Shown in pieces: positions 16,902 through 25,830 of a stretch of DNA of 48,430 nt (its first letter is position 1; the number at the start of each line of letters is the position of its first letter). The DNA comes from Lachnospiraceae bacterium. GTDB lineage: Bacteria > Bacillota > Clostridia > Lachnospirales > Lachnospiraceae. Position numbers and translations under genes: made by a program. The stretch covers positions 1 through 48,430 of the forward strand of contig JAILDL010000058.1 in NCBI GenBank assembly GCA_024689465.1, written 5' to 3'. The notes beneath the pieces are model-generated. The model was not told where the DNA came from. It made no database searches and was given only the letters and a program-made list of their open reading frames with translations.

Positions 16902-17068
16902 TCGTCAAGTCTTCGAAGCGACGAAACAACATTTTGACAGATTTAGATAACATGAGGGAATTGCGATAAGTTGTGTTTCCCGCTAGATTTAAGACAAGGA
17001 CTGCAGCAGCTGCTTCCTTGGAATAATTTGCGATCAAACAAAACACAAGATCAGACGGAGGAGAACAT

Positions 17069-18085
17069 ATGGCAATTTTAGTAACCGGCGGTGCCGGATT
17101 CATCGGTAGTCACACAGTGGTTGAACTTCAGAATGCCGGAGAAGAGGTTGTAGTCGTTGATAACCTGGTAAACTCCAGCAAGGAATCCTTAAAGCGTGTA
17201 GAAAAACTGACCGGAAAACCGGTTCCCTTCTACCAGGTGGATATTCTGGACCGGGACGGATTAAATGAGATCTTCGACAAGGAGAACATCACTTCCGTCA
17301 TCCACTTCGCAGGCCTCAAGGCGGTGGGCGAGTCTGTTCAGAAGCCCTGGGAATATTACAATAACAACATCACAGGTACCCTGACCCTGCTGGATGTCAT
17401 GCGTCAGCATAATGTGAAGAACATCATCTTCTCATCTTCCGCAACGGTATACGGCACACCTGCATTCGTACCCATTACAGAGGAATGCCCCAAGGGAACC
17501 TGCACCAATCCCTACGGCTGGACCAAGTCCATGTTAGAGCAGGTGCTCATGGATGTGCAGAAGGCAGATCCGGAATGGAACGTAGTGATCCTTCGTTACT
17601 TTAACCCCATCGGTGCACACAAGAGCGGTACCATCGGCGAGAATCCCAACGGTATCCCCAACAATCTGATGCCTTACATCACACAGGTTGCCGTAGGAAA
17701 GCTAAAGGAACTGGGCGTTTTCGGTAACGATTACGATACCCCGGACGGAACCGGTGTAAGAGATTATATCCATGTAGTGGATCTGGCCCTTGGCCATGTA
17801 AAGGCACTGAAGAAGCTTGCACCCGGCAGCGGCCTGAACATTTACAACCTGGGAACCGGCCACGGCTACAGCGTGCTGGATATCGTAAAGAACTTTGAAG
17901 AAGCCAACGGCGTAAAGATCCCATACTCCATCAAACCCCGCCGTGCCGGCGACATCGCAACCTGCTATGCATCTGCAGAGAAGGCGGAGAAGGAACTGGG
18001 CTGGAAGGCAGAGAGAGGCATCCGCGAGATGTGCGAAGATTCCTGGAGATGGCAGAAGAACAATCCCAACGGATTTGAGAATTAA
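17069..18085 (+). CDS. galE: UDP-glucose 4-epimerase
   Basis: A 338-residue short-chain dehydrogenase/reductase. It has the NAD-binding GGAGFIG (7-13) and VVDNLVNSS, and the catalytic SSSAT (Ser124) and YGWTK (Tyr149, Lys153). These positions match E. coli GalE numbering. It interconverts UDP-glucose and UDP-galactose in the Leloir pathway, and many relatives also act on the N-acetylated forms. It ends with the usual [12 protein letters not shown] and GWKAERG segments. The ribosome binding site GGAGGAG lies about 6 nt before ATG. It sits between the UDP-sugar pyrophosphorylase and the beta-galactosidase operon, which fits galactose or GalNAc handling. A strong terminator follows. Confidence 0.95.
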   Translation: MAILVTGGAGFIGSHTVVELQNAGEEVVVVDNLVNSSKESLKRVEKLTGKPVPFYQVDILDRDGLNEIFDKENITSVIHFAGLKAVGESVQKPWEYYNNNITGTLTLLDVMRQHNVKNIIFSSSATVYGTPAFVPITEECPKGTCTNPYGWTKSMLEQVLMDVQKADPEWNVVILRYFNPIGAHKSGTIGENPNGIPNNLMPYITQVAVGKLKELGVFGNDYDTPDGTGVRDYIHVVDLALGHVKALKKLAPGSGLNIYNLGTGHGYSVLDIVKNFEEANGVKIPYSIKPRRAGDIATCYASAEKAEKELGWKAERGIREMCEDSWRWQKNNPNGFEN

Positions 18086-18167
18086 TGCAGATCCCGAAGA
18101 AACCGGAAGCGCTCCATGAACCATAAAAGCAGAAAGAGCGGAATTATTTATACGGATAAACGGATAC

Positions 18168-18203
18168 AAAAGGCTTCGGAACCACTGGATTCCGAAGCCT
18201 TTT
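18168..18203 (+). terminator. Intrinsic terminator after galE
   Basis: A perfect 13-bp stem, AAAAGGCTTCGGA (18168-18180) with TCCGAAGCCTTTT (18191-18203), a 10-nt loop and a T-rich 3' arm. The A/T ends make it usable on both strands. Confidence 0.88.
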
Positions 18204-18217
18204 CCTGTGCAAAATTG

Positions 18218-18260
18218 TGGTCACGTGACCATGCTTTTTGTATGTGTGGTCACGTGACCA
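18218..18260. promoter_or_regulatory. Twin LacI-type operators
   Basis: Two identical perfect 14-bp palindromes TGGTCACGTGACCA at 18218-18231 and 18247-18260, centres 29 bp apart. The architecture (TG at one end, a central CG, CA at the other end) is that of LacI/GalR-family operators. They lie about 90 bp upstream of the LacI-family gene that starts at 18348, so autoregulation and control of the sugar operon is the natural reading. They sit upstream of the best promoter candidate (18273-18302), which suggests looping, an activator role, or a second promoter overlapping them (TTGTGG at 18216). Confidence 0.72.
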
Positions 18261-18272
18261 TAGGATTTGAAG

Positions 18273-18302
18273 TTGTACATAATGTACAGGATTGCATAAG
18301 AT
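18273..18302 (+). promoter_or_regulatory. Candidate promoter of the LacI-ABC-GH42 operon
   Basis: TTGTAC (18273-18278), an 18-bp spacer and TAAGAT (18297-18302). The near-palindrome TGTACATAATGTACA lies within it and could be another regulator site. Confidence 0.4.
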
Positions 18303-18347
18303 AATAGCGAATTCAGTTATACCTTTTTCGCGAAAAGGAGCAAGGAC

Positions 18348-19370
18348 ATGATTACCAGAAAAGACATTGCTTTGACAGCAGGTGTCTCTGTGTCGGTGGT
18401 CTCCAGAGCGCTGAACAACAGCGGCTACGTAGACAAGGAGAAAAAAGCAGAGATCATCCGCCTGGCAGAGGAGATGGGATACCGGGTGAATCCGGTGGCG
18501 ATCTCTCTGGCTACCAGAAAGACCAGGCAGCTGTTATTCTTCTGCCCGGAACTGGAAAATGCCTTCAACATCGAATTGTATGAGGGCATGGTTGCGGAGG
18601 CCAGAAGGCAGGGCTACATGGTGGTGATCCAGTCGGATGTGGAGTTCAACCATGTAAAGAACCTGATGGTGGACGGAGTGGTGTTTCCCAATCCCTATCT
18701 GGCAGAGTGTTTTCTGGAACAGGAAGGCAAGAACTACGTTTTACCGGCAGTGTGCGCTACATTTGGCAATACCAGATGCTTTAAGCGCTGCATCCCGGTG
18801 GTGGACTGTGATGCCATGACGGCCATGAATCTGGCCATCAAATATCTCCGGAAAAAAGGACACCGGAAGATTGCGGCAGCAATGCCCTATTCTCTGAGGA
18901 ATCCGGAGGTCCGTATCACGGCCTGGAAGGACTATGTTCGAACCTGCGATGTAATGAAGGATGTCCAATCGTATTTCTTTGGCGCAGACGATGAAGACCC
19001 GACCGGTATGCTGAACAGCCCGGAGCGGTTTTTCGAAAAGGGAATGGAAGCGGGAGAAAAGTTTGCGGAGAGGCGCTGCGACGCCACCGCAGTGGTTTGT
19101 TTTAACGACGAACTGGCCCTTGGTTTTTACAAGAGCATTCGAGGGCACGGGTACAGTGTTCCGGAAGACCTTTCCATTGTCAGTATTGATGCGGTTTTCT
19201 GCAGACAGTACTGCGATGTGGAGATCACCTCTGTATCCTTAAATGCCAAGGAGATCGGGTCCGCGTGCGTGGATCTGCTGCTCCGTCACATTAACGGCGA
19301 CCGCCCCAAGTATGTCCTGAACGTCAAGCCGAAGCTCATGGAAGGTAAGAGTGTGAAAGAGATCGGATGA
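18348..19370 (+). CDS. LacI-family transcriptional regulator
   Basis: A 340-residue regulator. The N-terminal LacI HTH (ITRKDIALTAGVSVSVVSRALN, then the hinge helix near AISLATRKTRQL) is followed by a periplasmic-binding-protein-like effector domain to about residue 330. AVVCFNDELALGFYKSIRGHGYSVPEDLSIVSID is the usual family segment. It would bind the twin palindromes just upstream and respond to a sugar. It is 21 nt before the solute-binding protein gene, so it is the first gene of the importer-GH42 operon and probably regulates it. The ribosome binding site AAAAGGAG precedes ATG by about 9 nt. A galacto-oligosaccharide effector is inferred from the GH42 gene at the operon end. Confidence 0.9.
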   Translation: MITRKDIALTAGVSVSVVSRALNNSGYVDKEKKAEIIRLAEEMGYRVNPVAISLATRKTRQLLFFCPELENAFNIELYEGMVAEARRQGYMVVIQSDVEFNHVKNLMVDGVVFPNPYLAECFLEQEGKNYVLPAVCATFGNTRCFKRCIPVVDCDAMTAMNLAIKYLRKKGHRKIAAAMPYSLRNPEVRITAWKDYVRTCDVMKDVQSYFFGADDEDPTGMLNSPERFFEKGMEAGEKFAERRCDATAVVCFNDELALGFYKSIRGHGYSVPEDLSIVSIDAVFCRQYCDVEITSVSLNAKEIGSACVDLLLRHINGDRPKYVLNVKPKLMEGKSVKEIG

Positions 19371-19391
19371 TGATCCGGAAAGGGTATACAA

Positions 19392-20780
19392 ATGAAAAAG
19401 AAACTACAGAAGATTGTATCTGTTTTACTGATCACGGGGATGTGTGCTTCTATGGTAACCGGTTGCGGCTCTAAGGCCGCCCAGGCAACCACCGAAGAAG
19501 CAGGAAAGGAGATTGCGGCTGCAGTGGATGCAGATCCTGCTTCCATCAAAGCCCACATCGAAGTAGGCGGATGGCCTTCGGGGGATGACGGCTTTAAGGC
19601 TGCCATGGAAGGGTTCAACGCCATCTATCCCAACATTGAAGTAGAGCTGGTATTTACCGATACCACCTCCCATCACCAGGCACTGCAGACAGCCCTTGCC
19701 GCAGGCGAAGGCGCACCGGATGTTGCCATGGTGGAGGGCGCTTATATCGCACAGTATCGTAACAGCACGGCACTGACCGATTTAAATCTCCTGGGAGCAC
19801 AGGACCTTAAGAATGACTTTGGTGCATTTAAGTGGGAACAGGCTGTATCCGATGACGGAACCCGCCTGGTAGCCATCCCCTGGGATCTGGGCCCCACCCT
19901 TTACTACTACCGTACGGATGTGTTTGAGGAAGTGGGACTTCCCACCGATCCCGAAGAGGTAGCAGAGCTGATGAAGACCTGGGACGGCGTGCTGGAAGTC
20001 GCCGAGAAGGTTTCCATTCCCGGACAGAGATGGTTTCTTCCCTCCGCTGCCTATCCCTATCAGTGGATGTTCATCAATCGTGATTACTACGATGAAAAGC
20101 TGAACCTGGTTCTGGAGCGGGAAGGCGATCTGGAATGCATCGATGCCTGCTTAAAGATCCGTGAAAACGGCTGGGATATGGACATCGACATGTGGAGCGG
20201 CGAAGCCTATGCGGCTTATGCGGCCGGCACCTGCGTTTCTGTAGCAGCCGGTTCCTGGTTCTCCGGATTCTTAAAGACCGACATTGATCCCGACGGCGCA
20301 GGACACTGGGGGGCAACGGTTCTTCCCGGCGGCATGCCTGCCACCAACTGGGGCGGATCCTTCCTGGTGATCCCGGAACAGTCCGAAAACAAGGAGGCAG
20401 CCTGGGCATTTGTAAAATATATGCTTGCCACGGCAGAAGGCCAGAACGCCATGTTCAAGGCAGTAGATTACTTCCCTGCATATGAGCCTGCATGGACGGC
20501 AGCACCGGAACTGTATACCGATCCCGATCCTTACTTTGGCGGTCAGTCTCCCAATGCCATTGCAGCAAAGATCGCTGCAGAAGTGCCTACCGTTTACAAC
20601 ACCATCATGGATACCACGGCAGAAGGCTACATTTACAGCTCCTTCAATGCCGGAGCAGAAGCGGGAGAAACACCGGAGCAGATCCGGGAACGTCTGGGAA
20701 GCGACATCGAAGCAGCCTGCGCAGAGTTAAAGCAGCAGCAGATCCAGACATTAAAGGATGCCGGTGTTTGGCAGGAATAA
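19392..20780 (+). CDS. Sugar ABC transporter substrate-binding lipoprotein
   Basis: A 462-residue lipoprotein. It has a basic start MKKKLQK, a hydrophobic helix and the lipobox MVTGC with lipidated Cys25, then a low-complexity linker and a family 1 sugar-binding fold. GAPDVAMVEGAY, AIPWDLGPTLYYYRTDVFEE and GGSFLVIPEQSENKEAAWAFVKYM are typical of oligosaccharide-binding proteins of the CUT1 class. It captures sugar outside the cell for the two permeases that follow. A terminator-like hairpin between this gene and the first permease would make the binding protein more abundant than the membrane parts, a common arrangement. The ATPase gene is absent, as usual where a shared MsmK-type ATPase serves many CUT1 importers. 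Confidence 0.92.
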   Translation: MKKKLQKIVSVLLITGMCASMVTGCGSKAAQATTEEAGKEIAAAVDADPASIKAHIEVGGWPSGDDGFKAAMEGFNAIYPNIEVELVFTDTTSHHQALQTALAAGEGAPDVAMVEGAYIAQYRNSTALTDLNLLGAQDLKNDFGAFKWEQAVSDDGTRLVAIPWDLGPTLYYYRTDVFEEVGLPTDPEEVAELMKTWDGVLEVAEKVSIPGQRWFLPSAAYPYQWMFINRDYYDEKLNLVLEREGDLECIDACLKIRENGWDMDIDMWSGEAYAAYAAGTCVSVAAGSWFSGFLKTDIDPDGAGHWGATVLPGGMPATNWGGSFLVIPEQSENKEAAWAFVKYMLATAEGQNAMFKAVDYFPAYEPAWTAAPELYTDPDPYFGGQSPNAIAAKIAAEVPTVYNTIMDTTAEGYIYSSFNAGAEAGETPEQIRERLGSDIEAACAELKQQQIQTLKDAGVWQE

Positions 20781-20803
20781 AATAATCAGCAGACAGGTAT
20801 CAT

Positions 20804-20833
20804 ACAGGCCGGTTTTTGGACCGGCCTGTTTTT
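20804..20833 (+). terminator. Intra-operon attenuating terminator
   Basis: The stem ACAGGCCGG (20804-20812) with CCGGCCTGT (20821-20829), an 8-nt loop and five T. It lies between the solute-binding protein and permease genes and is probably a partial terminator that sets higher expression of the binding protein. Confidence 0.8.
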
Positions 20834-20846
20834 GAAAGGATTTGTG

Positions 20847-21752
20847 ATGAAAGGCGGAAACAACCTTCTTTATAATCTCAGAAAGTACAGGGTGGCCTAT
20901 GCTTACATTGCCCCCTTCTACATACTGTTTCTGGTATTTGGCATATTTCCCATGGTCGCAGGACTTTTCCTCAGCTTTTTTCGCTGGGACGGACTGGGCA
21001 GTATGCACTTTATCGGCGTGGAAAATTACATCAACCTGCTGGGGGATGCCCTGTTTTGGAAAGCGCTTCAAAACACCGTATTTATCGGTATTATCGCCCA
21101 TATCCCCATTCTGCTTGGTGGTCTGATCCTGGCGTATATCCTGAATTCCAAGCTGGTGCACGGACAGAATCTGTTTAAGACCATCTACTTTATGCCCATG
21201 GTCACCAGTTCCGTAGCCATAACCATCATCTTTGCCAATCTTTTCGGCTACAACTACGGCCTTTTAAACTATGTGCTGAGCCTGTTCGGAAAAGGACCGG
21301 TCAACTGGCTGGGCGGCGACGGCAGCCTGATCCGGGTGGCCGTGATCGTGATGTTTGCCTGGAAATGGATCGGCTGGAACATGGTCATCTACCTGGCGGG
21401 CATGCAGGGCATCAGCAACGATATCTATGAAGCCGCCAGGATCGACGGCGCATCCCATTCCAGGATCGTCTTTTCTATTGTGATGCCGTTACTGAAACCC
21501 ATCATTCTCTTTACCCTGATCCAGTCCACTATCGGTATGTTCAACCTCTTTACCGAACCCTTTGTTCTTACCGGCGGTCTGGGCGGCGGTACCAACAACG
21601 GAGGCCTGACGCTGATGATGTATCTGTTCAGCAAAGCGCCCCAGGGCGGAAATGCCTACGGCTACGCATCGGCTATCGCTTACGTGATCACCGTGATGAT
21701 CGTGATCATTTCCGTGATCCTGAATAAAACCATGGGGAGGGACAAGGCATGA
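20847..21752 (+). CDS. Sugar ABC transporter permease (MsmF/UgpA-like)
   Basis: A 301-residue inner-membrane protein with six predicted TM helices of the CUT1 permease fold. The EAA loop that contacts the ATPase is EAARIDGASHSRIVFSIVMP, near residues 193-212. TEPFVLTGG close to the last helices is typical of UgpA/MsmF-type subunits. I chose ATG 20847, with AAAGGA 7 nt upstream; an in-frame TTG at 20832 sits inside the T-run of the terminator and is unlikely. It overlaps the next permease gene by 4 nt (ATGA), so the two are translationally coupled and form the heterodimeric channel. Confidence 0.92.
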   Translation: MKGGNNLLYNLRKYRVAYAYIAPFYILFLVFGIFPMVAGLFLSFFRWDGLGSMHFIGVENYINLLGDALFWKALQNTVFIGIIAHIPILLGGLILAYILNSKLVHGQNLFKTIYFMPMVTSSVAITIIFANLFGYNYGLLNYVLSLFGKGPVNWLGGDGSLIRVAVIVMFAWKWIGWNMVIYLAGMQGISNDIYEAARIDGASHSRIVFSIVMPLLKPIILFTLIQSTIGMFNLFTEPFVLTGGLGGGTNNGGLTLMMYLFSKAPQGGNAYGYASAIAYVITVMIVIISVILNKTMGRDKA

Positions 21753-22570
21753 AGATCGCAAAGAAATGTGTGTTATATCTGATCCTCCTGATCATCGCAT
21801 TCATCATGCTGCTTCCCTTTTACATGATGTTTGTCATGTCCACCTTAAGCACCAATGCCATTTATTCCTTCCCGCCGGTGATGTTCTTCGGAGGGAACCT
21901 TTCGGCGAATTACGGAAACATGGTGCAGATGATCAATCTGCCCAGGGCGTTTTTAAACAGTGCCTTTGTGACGATCTCCTATACTTTTTTGGTATTGTTT
22001 TTTTGCTCCATTGGAGGGTATGCTTTTTCTGTATACGATTTCCCCGGCAAGCAGAAACTCTTTGCGCTGCTTCTTTTTACCATGATGATCCCTGCTACGG
22101 CGGGTATCATTCCCTGGTTTATCATGATGAGCAAATTTGGCTGGGTAAATTCCTATGCGGCCCTGGTGATCCCGGGCTGCGCCAACGCCTTCGGGATCTT
22201 CTGGATGCGGCAATATTGTCAGAACAACGTGCCAATCTCTTTGATGGAAGCGGCACGGATCGACGGCTGCAGTGAGTGGCTCATCTTTTTCCGTGTGATC
22301 GCCCCCATTTTAAAGCCTGCCTACGCATCCCTGGGGATCATGCAGTTTGTCAATATGTGGAACGAATTTATGCAGGCGAATCTGATCCTGCGAAAGGAGC
22401 GGCTTTATACGCTGCCCCTGGCACTGCGGGCCATGGTTTCGGACCGCGGAACAGACTACGGAGCGCTGATGCTGGCCAGTACCTGTGCGGTGCTGCCTCT
22501 GCTGATCGTGTTCCTTTGTGCCTCCAAATACTTTATGGATGGCCTGACAGCCGGCGCTGTCAAAGAATAG
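21749..22570 (+). CDS. Sugar ABC transporter permease (MsmG/UgpE-like)
   Basis: A 273-residue inner-membrane protein with about six TM helices. The EAA loop is EAARIDGCSEWLIFFRVIAPILKP, and the ending (YFMDGLTAGAVKE) is the common C-terminus of UgpE/MsmG/MalG subunits. It pairs with the upstream permease (4-nt overlap) and the lipoprotein at 19392 to form a CUT1 oligosaccharide importer lacking its own ATPase gene. It lies 17 nt before the GH42 gene, so import and cleavage are co-expressed. Confidence 0.92.
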   Translation: MKIAKKCVLYLILLIIAFIMLLPFYMMFVMSTLSTNAIYSFPPVMFFGGNLSANYGNMVQMINLPRAFLNSAFVTISYTFLVLFFCSIGGYAFSVYDFPGKQKLFALLLFTMMIPATAGIIPWFIMMSKFGWVNSYAALVIPGCANAFGIFWMRQYCQNNVPISLMEAARIDGCSEWLIFFRVIAPILKPAYASLGIMQFVNMWNEFMQANLILRKERLYTLPLALRAMVSDRGTDYGALMLASTCAVLPLLIVFLCASKYFMDGLTAGAVKE

Positions 22571-22587
22571 TAAAGAGAGGGTGAGTT

Positions 22588-24636
22588 ATGAGACAGATTT
22601 TAAACAAAGAGAGTTTACGACTGGGCACCTGCTATTATCCGGAGCATTGGGATAAGAGCCTGTGGAAAGAGGATCTGCAGCGGATGCTTTCTGCAGGGAT
22701 CGGCGTGATCCGTATCGCGGAATTTGCCTGGAACAAGATCGAGCCTGCAGAGGGGGAATTTACCTACGATTTTTACGATGAATTCCTGGACCTTTGCGAA
22801 GAAGCGGGGATGCAGGTGATCTTCTGTACCCCCACGGCGACACCGCCGGCCTGGCTGACGGAGAAGTATCCGGAGGTGTTAAATGCGGAGATCGACGGAA
22901 CCCTGACCCATCACGGTGCCCGCAGACATTATAATTACAATTCTCCGGTGTACCGGGAAAAGTCCCGTATCATCACCGAGAAGAGTGCATCCCATTATGC
23001 CGGCAGAAGCTGCATCATCGGCTGGCAGCTGGACAATGAGTTTAACTGCGAAACATCGGACTTTTATTCGGAGGCGGACCACAGGGCATTCCGCGCCTAT
23101 GTACAGAAAAAGTACGGCACCCTGGATGCCTTAAACAGCGCCTGGGGGACGGAGTTCTGGAATCAGACCTACAATGACTGGGCCCAGATCCACGGCCCTC
23201 GCCATACGGTACACAACACCCAGAATCCCCATATGATGCTGGATTACATCCGGTTTATCTCCGACAGCTGCATTTCCTTTGCTGCGGAGCAGGCACAGAT
23301 CATCCGCAAGTATGCAAAGAAGGACGACTTTGTCACCACCAACGGCATGTTCGGAAATCTGGACAATCATGCTTTCTGCCGGGATGTGCTGGACTTTTAC
23401 ACCTACGATTCCTATCCCAACTTTGCCTATACCCTGGACGGTTATCGGGCAGAGGACTTTATGAAGGATCGCTGGTGGAGCAAGAATCTGACCCTGGTAC
23501 GCTCCATTTCTCCGGCCTTTGGCATCATGGAGCAGCAATCCGGGGCAAACGGCTGGACCACCGGCATGGATGCACCTTCTCCCAGACCGGGGCAGATGCG
23601 TCTGTGGACCATGCAGTCCATCGCTCACGGAGCGGACTTTGTCAGCTATTTCCGCTGGCGCACCGCCTGCTTCGGCACAGAGATCTACTGGCACGGCATC
23701 CTGGATTATTCCGGCAGGGATAACGAGCGCCTGCAGATGGTAAAGGATATCCGCGCAGACCTTGAGAAAATGCAGGAGATCGCCGGAGCAACCTATGATG
23801 CGAAGGTTGGCGTGGTACGGGATTACGACAACGTATTTGATGCCACCATTGATATCTGGCACAGGAAATTTGAACAGATCAGTGACAATGCCCTGTTTAC
23901 GGCCCTGCAGAAGAGCCATACACCCTTTGACTATGTGGACTTAAAGGACGAGGGCTTTAGCACAGATGTTTCCGGATACAAGATGCTCTTTTACCCCCAT
24001 CCCTGCATCATGGATGAAGCGCGCGCCGCGCATCTGCGCAGCTATGTGGAGCAGGGCGGCTGCCTGATCCTGGGCTGCCGCAGTGGTCAGAAGGATTTAA
24101 ACGGTCGCTGTGTCATGCAGGATCTTCCCGGTCTTCTGGCAGACTTATCCGGAGCGGATGTAAAGGAATTTACCCTGATCCCGCCGGATGAGCAGGACAC
24201 CACGGTGCTGACACCAAACGGCGTCCTGCAGGCCAAAGGCTTTGCGGACCGGTTATCGGATAAGGGAGATGGAGAGATCATCGGCACCTATGACGACACC
24301 TACTTTGCAGGAGACGGCGCCATCACAGAGCACAAGGTGGGCAAGGGAAAGGTGTACTATTATGCCACCGCCTTTACGGAGGATGCGGTTTCCTTCTTTA
24401 CAGAGAGAGAACAGGTTAAAACCCCTTACGGAGAGCTGCTGGATCTGCCGGCAGACTGCGAGCTGGCGGTACGTAAGAAGGACGGTGCGTCCTATGTATT
24501 TATCCTGAATTATGCAAAGGAAAGCCGCCCGGTCACCTTCTACAAGCCGGTGTTTGACATGCTGGGGGAAAAGACGGTGAGCGGGGAAGTGACGCTGCCG
24601 AAGTACGGCGTAGGAATCTACCGGGTAGAGAGATAA
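22588..24636 (+). CDS. Beta-galactosidase, GH42
   Basis: A 682-residue glycoside hydrolase of family 42. The (beta/alpha)8 barrel begins LGTCYYPEHWD; the acid/base is Glu151 in GWQLDNEFN and the nucleophile is Glu315 in GIMEQQSG. A trimerisation-like domain and a C-terminal beta domain follow (about 390-680). It lacks a signal peptide, so it acts on imported substrate in the cytoplasm. GH42 enzymes release galactose from beta-galacto-oligosaccharides, lactose or galactan fragments. It is the last gene of the LacI-controlled importer operon, with GAGAGGG before ATG, and galE is directly upstream of that operon. Whether the substrate is lactose, galacto-oligosaccharide or arabinogalactan fragments is not decided by the sequence. 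Confidence 0.94.
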   Translation: MRQILNKESLRLGTCYYPEHWDKSLWKEDLQRMLSAGIGVIRIAEFAWNKIEPAEGEFTYDFYDEFLDLCEEAGMQVIFCTPTATPPAWLTEKYPEVLNAEIDGTLTHHGARRHYNYNSPVYREKSRIITEKSASHYAGRSCIIGWQLDNEFNCETSDFYSEADHRAFRAYVQKKYGTLDALNSAWGTEFWNQTYNDWAQIHGPRHTVHNTQNPHMMLDYIRFISDSCISFAAEQAQIIRKYAKKDDFVTTNGMFGNLDNHAFCRDVLDFYTYDSYPNFAYTLDGYRAEDFMKDRWWSKNLTLVRSISPAFGIMEQQSGANGWTTGMDAPSPRPGQMRLWTMQSIAHGADFVSYFRWRTACFGTEIYWHGILDYSGRDNERLQMVKDIRADLEKMQEIAGATYDAKVGVVRDYDNVFDATIDIWHRKFEQISDNALFTALQKSHTPFDYVDLKDEGFSTDVSGYKMLFYPHPCIMDEARAAHLRSYVEQGGCLILGCRSGQKDLNGRCVMQDLPGLLADLSGADVKEFTLIPPDEQDTTVLTPNGVLQAKGFADRLSDKGDGEIIGTYDDTYFAGDGAITEHKVGKGKVYYYATAFTEDAVSFFTEREQVKTPYGELLDLPADCELAVRKKDGASYVFILNYAKESRPVTFYKPVFDMLGEKTVSGEVTLPKYGVGIYRVER

Positions 24637-24709
24637 ATCCGGAAACGGTTGGAGAAAAGACCGGAAACGGCCTTGCCGGAAAGAAAAATTACATAGTCAG
24701 ATAGGAAAG

Positions 24710-24745
24710 GCGCCTTCGGGATTTACCCCGGGGGCGCTATTTTTT
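24710..24745 (+). terminator. Intrinsic terminator after the GH42 gene
   Basis: An 11-bp stem, GCGCCTTCGGG (24710-24720) with CCCGGGGGCGC (24727-24737), including two G-T wobbles, then TATTTTT. Between the stop codon and this hairpin, CCGGAAACGG occurs twice (24639-24648 and 24661-24670), 22 bp apart. Confidence 0.82.
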
Positions 24746-24852
24746 ATGCATGCCAAAATCGGACAAAAAACGACAACCGCGTGCCGTGATTTGAAAAAAG
24801 GGAAAACCTATACTGATTTCAGAAGGTAAGAAACGCACACATGAGGGTATAT

Positions 24853-25818
24853 ATGAGCAAGGCAAACGTAGCACAGAAAAAAGGTTCCCAGGGCTTTACC
24901 GGGCGTAAGAAGACACTGGCACTGATCTCCATGACCCTGCCGGGTGTGATCTGGCTGATCTTACTAAGATATCTGCCCATGTTCGGTATTGTCCTGGCCT
25001 TTAAGAATTATGTGGTCTATACCAAGAAGCCGGGCGTGATCAACAACATCATCCATTCCGACTGGGTGGGGCTTAAGAACTTCAAGTTCATCTTCGCCAC
25101 ATCCGATGCGGCCCATATGATCTTCAATACCCTGACATATAACATCGTATTCATCCTGCTGGGCATTGTCCTGGCAGTTTCCTTCGCCATCATGCTGAAC
25201 GAAGTAAAGAACAAGTTTGTGGCCAAGAGCTATCAGACGCTGATGTTCTTCCCCTACTTCCTCAGCTGGGTCGTAGCCAGCTACTTCCTGCTGGCCTTCC
25301 TGGATCCCACCGATGGCCTGATCGTGCATCTGCAGAGAGTTGCGGGAGGGGAGATCACCAACTGGTACAACGATCCCAAACCCTGGCCTTATCTGCTGGT
25401 CATCGCAAACATGTGGAAGAATACCGGTTACTCCACCATCCTCTATCTGGCAGCCATCACCGGCATCGACATGACCCAGTATGAGGCGGCCCGTATCGAC
25501 GGCGCCAGCAAGTGGCAGCAGATCTGGTATGTGACCATTCCCAACCTGCGCAGCATGATCATCATCCTGTTCATCATGAATGTGGGAAAGATCTTCAACG
25601 CAGACTTCGGTTTGTTCTATTCCCTGCCCATGAACTCCGGCCCGCTGTATCCGGCGACACAGGTTATTGATACCTACGTATACAATGCCCTGATCGCCAC
25701 CAATAACATCGGCATGAGTACCGCAGCCGGACTGTTGCAGAACATCGTGGGATTCATCTGCGTTATGACCGCCAATACCATCGTCCGCAAGATCGATGAA
25801 GAGAGCAGCTTATTCTAG
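24853..25818 (+). CDS. ABC transporter permease, LplB-like
   Basis: A 321-residue inner-membrane permease of the LplB/YteP type. It has a TLPGVIWLILLRYLPMFG first helix, an FFPYFLSWVV segment and the EAA loop EAARIDGASKWQQIWYVTIP. I prefer ATG 24853 because GAGGG lies 5 nt upstream; ATG 24841, four codons earlier, has only a distant AAGGT. It starts an operon permease-permease-binding protein. Such importers bring in larger or acidic polysaccharide fragments in several Firmicutes and Paenibacillus. No hydrolase or regulator is in this operon, so the substrate is unknown. A possible -10 TATACT near 24809 lacks a good -35. Confidence 0.92.
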   Translation: MSKANVAQKKGSQGFTGRKKTLALISMTLPGVIWLILLRYLPMFGIVLAFKNYVVYTKKPGVINNIIHSDWVGLKNFKFIFATSDAAHMIFNTLTYNIVFILLGIVLAVSFAIMLNEVKNKFVAKSYQTLMFFPYFLSWVVASYFLLAFLDPTDGLIVHLQRVAGGEITNWYNDPKPWPYLLVIANMWKNTGYSTILYLAAITGIDMTQYEAARIDGASKWQQIWYVTIPNLRSMIIILFIMNVGKIFNADFGLFYSLPMNSGPLYPATQVIDTYVYNALIATNNIGMSTAAGLLQNIVGFICVMTANTIVRKIDEESSLF

Positions 25819-25830
25819 GAGGCAGGATAC

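Noticed and set aside
16763-16969. Cysteine- and arginine-rich small protein frame over array B
   Set aside because: It begins inside a repeat unit, has no ribosome binding site, and is open only because the repeat period is a multiple of three.
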